A stretch of DNA of 16,417 nucleotides, taken from NCBI GenBank assembly GCA_035628055.1, contig DASPKO010000207.1, positions 1 to 16,417 on the forward strand. The letters run 5' to 3'. The translations under genes and the position numbers were made by a program. Below are positions 8,036-14,621 of this stretch, one piece after another. Source of the stretch: DASPKO01 sp035628055. Lineage in GTDB: Bacteria; Planctomycetota; Phycisphaerae; Phycisphaerales; UBA1924. Positions within the stretch are counted from its first letter, which is position 1. Every line of letters begins with the position of its first letter. The notes beneath the pieces are model-generated. The model had not been told where the DNA came from, did not search any database, and saw only the letters and a list, made by a program, of their open reading frames with translations.

Positions 8036-8067
8036 GGCGGGGAGACTCCGAACCGGAGCGGCCCGCC
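8036..8067. terminator. Possible bidirectional hairpin between convergent genes
   Basis: The space between the FmdB-like stop (8002) and the stop of the minus-strand small gene (8089) contains nested inverted repeats. The inner stem is CTCCG-AAC-CGGAG (8046-8058). The outer stem is GGCGGG (8036-8041) pairing with CCCGCC (8062-8067). Its position between two stop codons fits a shared terminator. There is no T-tract on either side, so intrinsic termination is only a guess. Confidence 0.3.
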
Positions 8068-8088
8068 AGCGGGGCGCGAGCGGAGGCG

Positions 8089-8247
8089 TCAGGCCGGGCC
8101 GAGGATCAGAATGAGGCGCGGCTGGGCGTCGGGCGGGCGATCGATGAGGCCGGCGAAGAGCTTGAGGCCCGGCGGGACGGCCTGGTTGACGGCCCGCTCG
8201 AGCTCGGCGGCGGTGGCGGGGAGGGCGATGATGGTGATGGTGTGCAT
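8089..8247 (-). CDS. Predicted 52-aa small protein
   Basis: ATG at 8247 to TGA at 8089. The sequence runs MHTITIIALPATAAELERAV, then NQAVPPGLKLFAGLI, and ends LILILGPA. It has two hydrophobic strands around an amphipathic helix and an even residue mix, unlike the Arg/Gly/Pro-rich noise typical of chance frames here. Nearly every codon ends in G or C, with C strongly favoured on the coding strand as in neighbouring minus-strand genes. There is no convincing Shine-Dalgarno. An upstream in-frame ATG at 8277 would add residues encoded by the tandem repeat and is less likely. It lies 74 nt downstream of the lipoprotein gene stop on the same strand. I do not recognise the family. Confidence 0.5.
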   Translation of the reverse strand: MHTITIIALPATAAELERAVNQAVPPGLKLFAGLIDRPPDAQPRLILILGPA

Positions 8248-8256
8248 GGGGAGGAA

Positions 8257-8302
8257 GGCACGGAGGCATGAGGGCACGAAGGCACGAAGGACGGAGGACG
8301 GA
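8257..8302. repeat. Degenerate 8-mer tandem repeat (GGCACGAA type)
   Basis: Successive units are GGCACGGA, GGCATGAG, GGCACGAA, GGCACGAA, then two 7-mers GGACGGA. The other strand reads TTCGTGCC. It fills most of the 74-nt gap between two minus-strand genes. Similar TTCGTGCC-type arrays are, from memory, common between genes in Planctomycetota and related environmental bacteria, where they yield spurious 'SCLRAF' translations. Function unknown. Confidence 0.75.
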
Positions 8303-8321
8303 GGGATGGGGGAAGGGGTGA

Positions 8322-9092
8322 CTAGGGGTGGGGCGGGGTCCGGGTGGTGAGGGGGCGCGACTCAGACGTGAGCGCCCGTTCCCAGCGGGCGCAGAACTGG
8401 GCGAGACGGTCGGCGTCGGCCTGCTGCCAGAGCTCGGCGTACGAGGAGGCCCCGAGCGCGGCGGACCAGGTGTCGGCGGCCTGGCTCCAGGTCAGCCAGG
8501 GGGAATCGGACGCCCCGGGCGCGGCGCCCGCGGGGGCGAACTCGAGGCCCTGGCTGCGCTCGACCAGGGCCGCGAGGCGAGGGCGGAGGGCCTCCCGGGT
8601 CGCGGCACGGACCGGATCGTCCAGGTCGCGGCGGGCGCGGGAGGCGCTCACGTCGTCGGGCGCCATCATGAGCGAGGCGGCGGGAGAGCGGACGGCGTTG
8701 GAGCCGACGGCGAGGCGCTGGTAGAGGCGCACCTTCTGCGATGAGCCGCGGAGGGTGCCGCCGACCTGGATCTCCGCGAGGACGTCGGGGACGCTGGCGG
8801 GGTCGTTGAACGTGACGGGTGCGGGGCCGACCGGCGCGCCGGAGGTCACGTGCTCACCGCCCGCGACCAGCTTGCTGGTGGGGACGTGGAAGAGCTCGTG
8901 GCGGCCGTAGCCGAGCCGGCCCTGGTAGCTGCGCGTGGCGGGGTTCTCGGTGATGGAGAGGCCGAGCATGGTCTCGGTGTGCGCCAGGACGTTCTCGCGC
9001 GCGGCGGGGCTGGAGCAGGCGGGCGGGGCGCAGGCGGCCAGGGCGATGAGGGTGGCGGCGCGGCGTGACTGAAGGTGAAGGGCGCGGGACAT
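8322..9092 (-). CDS. Putative lipoprotein of unknown function
   Basis: 256 aa from ATG at 9092, with GGAG six bases upstream on the coding strand; the frame remains open upstream but encodes Arg/Pro-rich noise. The N-terminus (MSRALHLQSRRAATLIALAAC) has a short basic region, a hydrophobic core and an LAAC lipobox, with Cys21 as the likely lipidated residue. The mature protein starts with a segment ENVLAHTETMLGLSITENPATRSYQGRLGYGRHELFHVPTS (in parts). From memory, similar 'TxTxxGxxIxxNPxTxxYxxxLGYxRxExxxVPT' segments occur in uncharacterised proteins of diverse bacteria. The rest is helical, with several Trp residues near the C-terminus (PWLTWSQAADTW). No enzyme motif is visible. A smaller lipoprotein gene lies 134 nt upstream on the same strand. 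Confidence 0.8.
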   Translation of the reverse strand: MSRALHLQSRRAATLIALAACAPPACSSPAARENVLAHTETMLGLSITENPATRSYQGRLGYGRHELFHVPTSKLVAGGEHVTSGAPVGPAPVTFNDPASVPDVLAEIQVGGTLRGSSQKVRLYQRLAVGSNAVRSPAASLMMAPDDVSASRARRDLDDPVRAATREALRPRLAALVERSQGLEFAPAGAAPGASDSPWLTWSQAADTWSAALGASSYAELWQQADADRLAQFCARWERALTSESRPLTTRTPPHP

Positions 9093-9226
9093 TGAGGGCT
9101 CCGGGATGGGTGAGTGAGAATCGGGCCGGCGTGGTGGACGTGCGTGGTTTGACCCGACGGCTCGGGCTTGAGGAGGGGGGCGCGATCGCGGCGCGCGGCT
9201 CGGGCGTTGACTACGGCCGGGCCCGC

Positions 9227-9580
9227 TCACGGGAGCACGAGGATGACGGGGGCCGAGTCGGTCGCGGGCGGTGCCTGGAGAGTGGTGCGGCAGAGGCGGC
9301 CGACGATCAGTGGCGCGCCCGGGACGCCCACGAGCAGGCCCGCGGCGCGGAGGTGGTCTGTGGCGGCGGGGCTCGCGTGGGCGGGCGCACGGGTGACGAC
9401 TCCGAAACCCACAACGAGGTGGCGCGCGGACCCGTCGGGAGCGGGGTCCAGGCAGCCGGCGAGCGCCGGCGCGGCTGCCGCGATGGCGGCGGCCCGGAGC
9501 CCGCGGACGGGGCTGGCGTGCGACGGCGCGGTCGAGGGGGTGGGAGTCGGCGGGAGATGACCGGGGAAGTTGCGGGGCAC
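9227..9580 (-). CDS. Putative small lipoprotein
   Basis: About 117 aa if it starts at GTG 9580; the start is uncertain, since no ATG lies in frame nearby and no good ribosome site is seen. The visible signal is AAAIAAAAPALAGC, a hydrophobic core plus an LAGC lipobox (Cys43 in this numbering). About 75 mature residues follow: SARHLVVGFGVVTRAP, then alternating strands, ending in DSAPVILVLP. The residue mix is protein-like and the codons end almost wholly in G/C. Overlapping plus-strand frames are Arg/Gly-rich and look non-coding. From memory, small lipoproteins with a 'H.VV.GFG.V' segment occur beside 'LGYxRxE' proteins like the one downstream, which supports a functional pair. Function unknown. 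Confidence 0.6.
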   Translation of the reverse strand: MPRNFPGHLPPTPTPSTAPSHASPVRGLRAAAIAAAAPALAGCLDPAPDGSARHLVVGFGVVTRAPAHASPAATDHLRAAGLLVGVPGAPLIVGRLCRTTLQAPPATDSAPVILVLP

Positions 9581-9676
9581 TCCGAGAACGTAAAACGGCC
9601 TCGCGCCGGGCGCGTGCGCACGCGGGCGCCGCTGTCCGAAGCGGTCAAAAAAGCTCTCTGCCCGGGGCGGGCGGCC

Positions 9677-9706
9677 TTGACAAGGCGCACGCGCGGCCAA
9701 TACGAA
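9677..9706 (+). promoter_or_regulatory. Candidate sigma70-type promoter for topA
   Basis: A perfect TTGACA (9677-9682) is followed after 18 bases by TACGAA (9701-9706), a weak -10 element. It lies about 85-110 nt upstream of the topA start in the divergent gap after the small lipoprotein gene. A second -10-like TAGGGT (9772-9777) lies 15 nt before the topA ATG and could give a very short leader instead. Confidence 0.35.
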
Positions 9707-9792
9707 GCACGGCCCCGGGGCGCGGGTCCGGTGCTGGGAACGGGGTTTGCGGGCCGATGATCGGGACGCGCTAGGGTTGCGCCGGGGAGCAC

Positions 9793-12654
9793 ATGGCGAA
9801 GAAACGCTCGAAAAAGGCGTCGGTGGGCGGGAGCGACGGGGGGGCCCGCCGCGGTGGGAGCGCTCGCCCCGCCCGCGTCTCGGGGGGTGTCGCTGGCGGA
9901 GGTCGTGCCGGGCGCTCGGCACCGGGGGCCGGGCGTTCGGCGGCGGGGAAGCAACTGGTGATCGTGGAGTCGCCGTCGAAGGCCAAGACGATCAACAAGT
10001 ACCTGGGCCCGGGGTACGTGGTGCTGGCGAGCGTGGGGCACGTGCGGGACCTGCCGAGCCGGAATCCCAAGGGGGTCAAGTCGCCGGTGCCGGGCGTGGA
10101 CCTGGAGCGGAACTTCGCGCCGACGTACGAGGTGCTGGCGGGCAAGACGCGGAACATCGCGGAGCTGAAGCGCGCGGCCAAGCAGGCGGACGAGGTGTGG
10201 TTCGCGACCGACCTGGACCGGGAGGGGGAGGCGATCGCCTGGCACCTGGCGGAGGAGCTGGGCATCTCGCCGGCGCGGGCCAAGCGGGTGATGTTCGCGG
10301 CGATCACGAAGGAAGAGATCGAGCGCGCGTTTAAGAACCCGCACCCGATCGACATGGACCGGGTGAACGCGCAGCAGGCGCGGCGGGTGCTGGACCGGAT
10401 CGTGGGGTACCAGGTCTCGCCGCTGCTGTGGAAAAAGGTGGCGCGGGGCCTGAGCGCGGGGCGGGTGCAGAGCGTGGCGGTGCGCCTGATCGCGGAGCGC
10501 GAGCGGGAGATCCGCGCCTTCGTGCCGGACGAGTTCTGGACGGTGACCGGGTACTTCACGGCGGAAGCGGCCCGGGCGGCCGGGCTCGCCGACGAGTGGG
10601 CGCAGTGGCTGGCGCGGCGGGACGAGAAGGGGAACCCGCCGACCGCGAAGGCGGGCGCGGCGTGGTTGGGAGAGCGCGGGGCGTTCAAGGCCGAGCTGGT
10701 CGAGGTGGACGGGGTTGCGTTCGATCCGCGCCTGAGGGTCGACGAGATCATCGGACCGATGGGGGACCTGACGCCCGACGGGATCGCGGCACGGCAGCGG
10801 AAAGCGGCGGAGGCGTTCGCCTCGGCGGAGAGCCATGACCTGACGCCGCTGGTGCGCCGGGCGGTGGAACTGGCCGGGCTGTCGGGCGTGGCGAGCGCCG
10901 TGCGGGAGGAGGGGGGGGGGCGGGGTCCGGCGCGGTGGGCGCGGCGTGTGGAGGGGGTGGTCGTTCCCGGGACCCCGTACCGCGTGACGGGGACGCAGGT
11001 GAAGCGGACGAGCGCGCGGGCGCCGGGGCCGTTCATCACCAGCACGCTGCAGCAGGCGGCGGCGAACCGGATGGGGTTCAGCGCGGTGCGAACGATGCGC
11101 GCGGCGCAGCAGCTCTATGAGGGGGTGGAGGTCCCGGGCGAGGGGCCGGTGGGCCTGATCACGTACATGCGCACGGACTCGACGCACCTGTCGGGGGCGG
11201 CGCTCGAGATGGCGCGCCGGCACATCGTGGCGGTGTACGGGGGGGCGTACCTGCCGGAGAAGCCGAACTTCTTCGCCTCGAGCAACAAGGCGGCCCAGGA
11301 GGCCCACGAAGCGATCCGCCCGACCAACGTCGAGTACACGCCGGCGCGGGTGCGCGGGGCGCTCAGCCCGGACCAGCACCGGCTGTACACGCTGATCTGG
11401 GAGCGGTTCGTGGCCTGCCAGATGACGCCGGCGCAGTGGGACGCGACGGCGGTGACGATCGTGGGGGGCCCCGGGGAGCGGGTGACCTTCCGGGCGACGG
11501 GGCGGGTGCTGGTGTTCGACGGGTTCTACCGGGTGCTGGGGGTGCCGGCGAGCGGTGAGGAGCAGACGCTCCCGAAGCTGGGCGACGGGCAGGGCCTGGC
11601 GCCGATCGGGATCGAGCCGCGGCAGCGGTTCACCAGCGCCCCCCCGCGGTACACCGAGGCGAGCCTGATCAAGACGCTGGAGGCCGAGGGGATCGGGCGG
11701 CCGAGCACCTACGCCTCGATCATCAGCGTGATCCAGGACCGGAAGTACGTGGAGCAGATCGAGCGGCGCTTCTACGCGACGGACCTTGGGGAGGTGGTGA
11801 CGGACAAGCTGGTGGAGGCGTTCCCGGCCATCCTCGACGTGGGCTACACGCGCGAGATGGAAGCCGACCTGGACAAGGTGGAGGAGGAGCACCTGGACTG
11901 GGTCGACATGCTGCACAAGTTCTACGGCCCGTTCCAGGAGCAGCTCGAGCACGCGATGGAGAACCTGTCGCACGCCAAGGCGGAGCTGACGCCGGCGCCG
12001 GAGGAGTACCGGTGCCAGAAGTGTGGCGGGAGCCTGGTGTACCGGTTCGGGAAGAACGGGCGGTTTCTCTCGTGCGCGCGGTATCCCGAGTGCGACTACG
12101 CGTGTCCGGTGGACCGGGAGGGGAAGCCGCGGCCGGTGCGGGGCGTGGACGTGGCGTGCCCGATCTGTAGGGGGCCGATGTTCAAGCGGACGGGCCGGTT
12201 CGGGGCGTTCCTGGGATGCGCGCGGTACGGGGAGGAGCAGAATCCCTGCTCGGGCATTCTGAACATCGACCGCAAGGGCTACGTGGTGGCGCCGACGCCT
12301 CCCCCGCTGGTGACGGACCTGGCGTGCCCGACGTGCGCCGCGCCGCTGAACCTGCGCGGCGGGGCGCGCGGGCCGTGGCTGGGATGCTCGCGGTTCCCGA
12401 AGTGCCGCGGGCGGGGGAAGTGGGCGGAGCTGCCGGCGGAGAAGCGTGCCGAGCTGGAGGCGGCGCTGGCGGCGCACGAGAGGTCGAACCCCGTGCCAAT
12501 CATCCGGACGCTGGAGGGTCGGGCCCTGACGGACGCCAAGGGCAAGCCGTTGCCCGACGCGCCGACGGTCGAGCGGCTGAGCCCGGACGGGGCCGGGGAC
12601 GCCGACGGGCAGAGCCCGGGCGGGGCCGAGGGACTGCTGGGCGAGGTCGCGTAG
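9793..12654 (+). CDS. topA: DNA topoisomerase I (type IA)
   Basis: 953 aa, longer than E. coli TopA (865). It relaxes negative supercoils by single-strand cleavage and passage. The ATG at 9793 has GGGGAG three bases upstream. A basic, Gly/Ala/Ser/Arg-rich tail (residues 1-53, MAKKRSKKA...) precedes the Toprim domain, which begins at VIVESPSKAK with catalytic Glu59. The DxDxE metal site is D140-L-D142-R-E144. The catalytic tyrosine is Tyr458 in GLITYMRTDSTHLSG. The cleavage/strand-passage region is longer than usual near residues ~255-400, including a segment encoded by a G10 run at 10911-10920. Three C-terminal topoisomerase zinc ribbons begin at Cys741, Cys789 and Cys845, each with four cysteines. 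The last ~50 residues are low complexity. It is convergent with the next gene, with 9 nt between stops. Confidence 0.97.
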   Translation: MAKKRSKKASVGGSDGGARRGGSARPARVSGGVAGGGRAGRSAPGAGRSAAGKQLVIVESPSKAKTINKYLGPGYVVLASVGHVRDLPSRNPKGVKSPVPGVDLERNFAPTYEVLAGKTRNIAELKRAAKQADEVWFATDLDREGEAIAWHLAEELGISPARAKRVMFAAITKEEIERAFKNPHPIDMDRVNAQQARRVLDRIVGYQVSPLLWKKVARGLSAGRVQSVAVRLIAEREREIRAFVPDEFWTVTGYFTAEAARAAGLADEWAQWLARRDEKGNPPTAKAGAAWLGERGAFKAELVEVDGVAFDPRLRVDEIIGPMGDLTPDGIAARQRKAAEAFASAESHDLTPLVRRAVELAGLSGVASAVREEGGGRGPARWARRVEGVVVPGTPYRVTGTQVKRTSARAPGPFITSTLQQAAANRMGFSAVRTMRAAQQLYEGVEVPGEGPVGLITYMRTDSTHLSGAALEMARRHIVAVYGGAYLPEKPNFFASSNKAAQEAHEAIRPTNVEYTPARVRGALSPDQHRLYTLIWERFVACQMTPAQWDATAVTIVGGPGERVTFRATGRVLVFDGFYRVLGVPASGEEQTLPKLGDGQGLAPIGIEPRQRFTSAPPRYTEASLIKTLEAEGIGRPSTYASIISVIQDRKYVEQIERRFYATDLGEVVTDKLVEAFPAILDVGYTREMEADLDKVEEEHLDWVDMLHKFYGPFQEQLEHAMENLSHAKAELTPAPEEYRCQKCGGSLVYRFGKNGRFLSCARYPECDYACPVDREGKPRPVRGVDVACPICRGPMFKRTGRFGAFLGCARYGEEQNPCSGILNIDRKGYVVAPTPPPLVTDLACPTCAAPLNLRGGARGPWLGCSRFPKCRGRGKWAELPAEKRAELEAALAAHERSNPVPIIRTLEGRALTDAKGKPLPDAPTVERLSPDGAGDADGQSPGGAEGLLGEVA

Positions 12655-12663
12655 TCCAGCGAC

Positions 12664-13581
12664 CTAGTGCCCGGCGAGCGGGGGCGCGTGCGGGTGAGTG
12701 TCCGCCGGCATCTGGTGGTCATCGTGCGCGCCGGTCTCCGCGCCCGCGGGCCCGGCGTCGTGCTCCCCCGCCCCGCTCGGGCCGGCGTGATCGGCCGGGG
12801 CTGCGGGGCTCAAGGCCGAGGCGGCGGTCGGCGGACGGAGCAGCAGCACGGTCCAGAGCGCGGCCGCGTTCATGAGGGTGACGACGGCGGCCCAGGAGAT
12901 GGTGTGGCGGGTGGTCACGGGAAGAGCTGCGAGCCGGGCGGCCAGGCGGGTCAGCAGGTCCGGGCCCTTGGGGGGCGCGGCGGGGGCGGGAGCGGCCGGG
13001 GCGGGGACGGGGGCGGATTGACCTGGCGCCGGAGCCGGCGCGGGCTTGGCGGTTGCGGGTGAGGCGACCGCGGGCGGCTTGGCCCGGGCGGGGGCGGCGG
13101 CGGGCGTGGGGACGGGGCACGGATCGGGAGGTCGCGGCGCGCCGGAACTGGGAAGAGGAGCGCCCGGTGGCGACGCGGCCGCCGGTGCCCGGGCGGCGAG
13201 GTCCATCGCGGCGAGCTGCTCGGCCTCGGCGGCGAGGTGGGCATCGAGATCGGCCAGCCCGCTCAGCTCGGGCTCGGCGGCGGGGTCGGCGTCGGCCGAG
13301 TCCGCGCGCGCGCCGGGCGCCGGGCCGGGATCCGCGGACGCGGCGTTCGGGTCAGGGTCGGGAACGGCGGGCTCGTGGCGCGCGCCCGGAGCGGTCGGGA
13401 GGATGGTCGGGTCCTCCGCGCGGCTGGCGGCGTCGTCGAGGGCCGACTGGACGGCCCGGTCGAGGGCGGGGTCGGTCGTGGGGGCCCCCGCGGCGGCGGC
13501 CTGGTCGACCTGGCGGAGCAAATCCGCGACACTCTGGTCGAGTTCGTCGAGAGGTTCGGGGTGTGCCTGGGCCTGGGACAT
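12664..13581 (-). CDS. Pro/Ala-rich single-TM protein of unknown function
   Basis: 305 aa from ATG at 13581 (MSQAQAHPEPLDELDQ). The frame is open upstream but encodes Pro/Arg-rich noise. Residues 1-55 are a conserved-looking acidic helical segment (LDELDQSVADLLRQVDQA, then LDRAVQSALDDAA). A long Ala/Pro/Asp-rich disordered region with no secondary structure follows. Near residues 235-260, after LTRLAARLAALPVTTRH, there is one hydrophobic helix (ISWAAVVTLMNAAALWTVLLL), probably a membrane anchor. The C-terminus is His/Asp/Gly-rich, ending HPHAPPLAGH. With no N-terminal signal, it would sit as a tail-proximal anchored protein with most of its length cytoplasmic; this topology is inferred. Family not recognised. 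Confidence 0.75.
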   Translation of the reverse strand: MSQAQAHPEPLDELDQSVADLLRQVDQAAAAGAPTTDPALDRAVQSALDDAASRAEDPTILPTAPGARHEPAVPDPDPNAASADPGPAPGARADSADADPAAEPELSGLADLDAHLAAEAEQLAAMDLAARAPAAASPPGAPLPSSGAPRPPDPCPVPTPAAAPARAKPPAVASPATAKPAPAPAPGQSAPVPAPAAPAPAAPPKGPDLLTRLAARLAALPVTTRHTISWAAVVTLMNAAALWTVLLLRPPTAASALSPAAPADHAGPSGAGEHDAGPAGAETGAHDDHQMPADTHPHAPPLAGH

Positions 13582-13651
13582 GGAATGGTGGCGGCGTGCG
13601 GGCCCGGGCCGGGGTAGCGCCCGCGGCGCGCGGGGCCGGAGCGAAGTCGAG

Positions 13652-13680
13652 ATCATCGACGCGGGATGGGACAAACTCAA
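13652..13680 (-). promoter_or_regulatory. Candidate promoter for the Pro/Ala-rich TM protein gene
   Basis: On the minus strand, TTGAGT (13680-13675) and GATGAT (13657-13652) are 17 bases apart. Each matches the sigma70 consensus at four of six positions. This would give a leader of about 65 nt before the ATG at 13581. It lies in the 142-nt divergent gap shared with rsmE. Confidence 0.35.
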
Positions 13681-13723
13681 GGGAGGGTTGGCGGCGGGGA
13701 TTATCGGCCCCCGGGGAGGAGCG

Positions 13724-14488
13724 ATGCACCGGGTTTTCGCGGACGCCGTGGGGGGCATTGAGGTGGGGGGGCTGGTGCGCCTCGAGGGAGACGAGGCGCA
13801 TCATGCCGTGCGCGTGAGGCGGGCGGGCGTTGGAGAGACGATCGAGGTGCTGGATGGGCGGGGCACGGTGGCGCGGGGCCTGGTCGAGGCGGCCGAGCGG
13901 GCCCGGGGCGGTGCGGCGCTGGTGGTGCGGCTGGTGGAGGTGAGCCGGGTCGAGCCGGTGCGTCCCGAGGTGGAGGTGTGCGGTGCGACGCCCAAGGGTT
14001 CGCGGCTGGATGACATGATCGACGGGCTCTCGCAGGTCGGGGCGACGGCGTGGCGGCCTCTGGGTACGGGCCGGGGCGTGGTCGAGGTGGGGCCGGGGAG
14101 GTTGGACAAGGTGGCGCGGCGGGCCGCCGAGGCGAGCAAGCAGTGCGGGCGGGCTTGGCTGCTGCGCGTGGGGGCACCGGTCGAGCTTGGCATGGTGCGG
14201 CGTGAGCCCGGAGAGGAGCTCGTGCTGGCCGACGCGTCGGGGGAGGCGTATGCGGCGCGCGGAGGGGGCGGCGGGGCGGGCCTGGTGCGGCTGCTGATCG
14301 GACCCGAGGGAGGCTTCTCGCCCGAGGAGATCGGGGCGGCACGCCGGCGCGGGGCGCGGGTGTGCCGGTTCGGGCCGCACGCGATGCGGGTGGAGGTGGC
14401 GGCGGTGGTGGCGGCGGCGGTGGTGCTGGCCACCAGGCAAGACGGGGCGGAGGGGCGCTCTCCCGCGGGGCCACCGGGTCCGGCGTAG
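13724..14488 (+). CDS. rsmE: 16S rRNA (uracil-N3)-methyltransferase RsmE
   Basis: 254 aa from ATG at 13724, with GGGGAGGA just upstream. RsmE methylates U1498 of 16S rRNA using S-adenosylmethionine and has a trefoil-knotted SPOUT fold. The N-terminal PUA-like part shows GDEAHHAVRVRRAGVGETIEVLDGRG in pieces around residues 20-48. The middle has the family's K..R...EA..QCGR..L element (KVARRAAEASKQCGRAW). The knot motif IGPEGGFSPEEI is at residues 192-203. The final motif, usually LG.RILR.ETA, reads FGPHAMRVEVA here, keeping Arg and Glu but with Val for both Thr. Length is normal for the family (E. coli 243 aa). The upstream frame is open but is a shadow of the divergent gene. Confidence 0.93.
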   Translation: MHRVFADAVGGIEVGGLVRLEGDEAHHAVRVRRAGVGETIEVLDGRGTVARGLVEAAERARGGAALVVRLVEVSRVEPVRPEVEVCGATPKGSRLDDMIDGLSQVGATAWRPLGTGRGVVEVGPGRLDKVARRAAEASKQCGRAWLLRVGAPVELGMVRREPGEELVLADASGEAYAARGGGGGAGLVRLLIGPEGGFSPEEIGAARRRGARVCRFGPHAMRVEVAAVVAAAVVLATRQDGAEGRSPAGPPGPA

Positions 14489-14585
14489 CGGGCGGCGCGA
14501 TTCGATGGGCCTCGGCGCGATCCATCAAGCGCGCCCGCAGGCTCGTGTGCCCGGGCGCCGGCACTCTCCCGGTCTGAACGATGGA

Positions 14586-14613
14586 TTGGCGGCGCCTGCC
14601 AGCGAGCTATGCT
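14586..14613 (+). promoter_or_regulatory. Candidate promoter giving a leaderless coaD transcript
   Basis: TTGGCG (14586-14591), 16 bases, then TATGCT (14608-14613). Each hexamer matches the sigma70 consensus at four of six positions. The coaD ATG at 14622 begins only 8 nt after the -10 hexamer, so transcription should start at or within two bases of the start codon. There is no Shine-Dalgarno in between. Confidence 0.5.
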
Positions 14614-14621
14614 CGCGGCAC

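Noticed and set aside
9065..9760. 231-codon plus-strand frame opposite the small lipoprotein gene
   Set aside because: Its translation is Gly/Arg/Ala-rich without hydrophobic patterning, while the minus-strand frame shows a lipobox and protein-like composition.
9307..12477. Very long minus-strand open frame opposite topA
   Set aside because: It is antisense to a clear topoisomerase gene and its translation is Arg/Pro/His/Leu noise with no domains. Stop codons are rare in any frame of such GC-rich DNA. Only the 9227-9580 part in another frame looks coding.
14391..14432. GGTGGCGGCG-rich stretch in rsmE as a tandem repeat
   Set aside because: It encodes the conserved C-terminal helix (VEVAAVVAAAVVLA) and simply reflects GTG/GCG codon preference.
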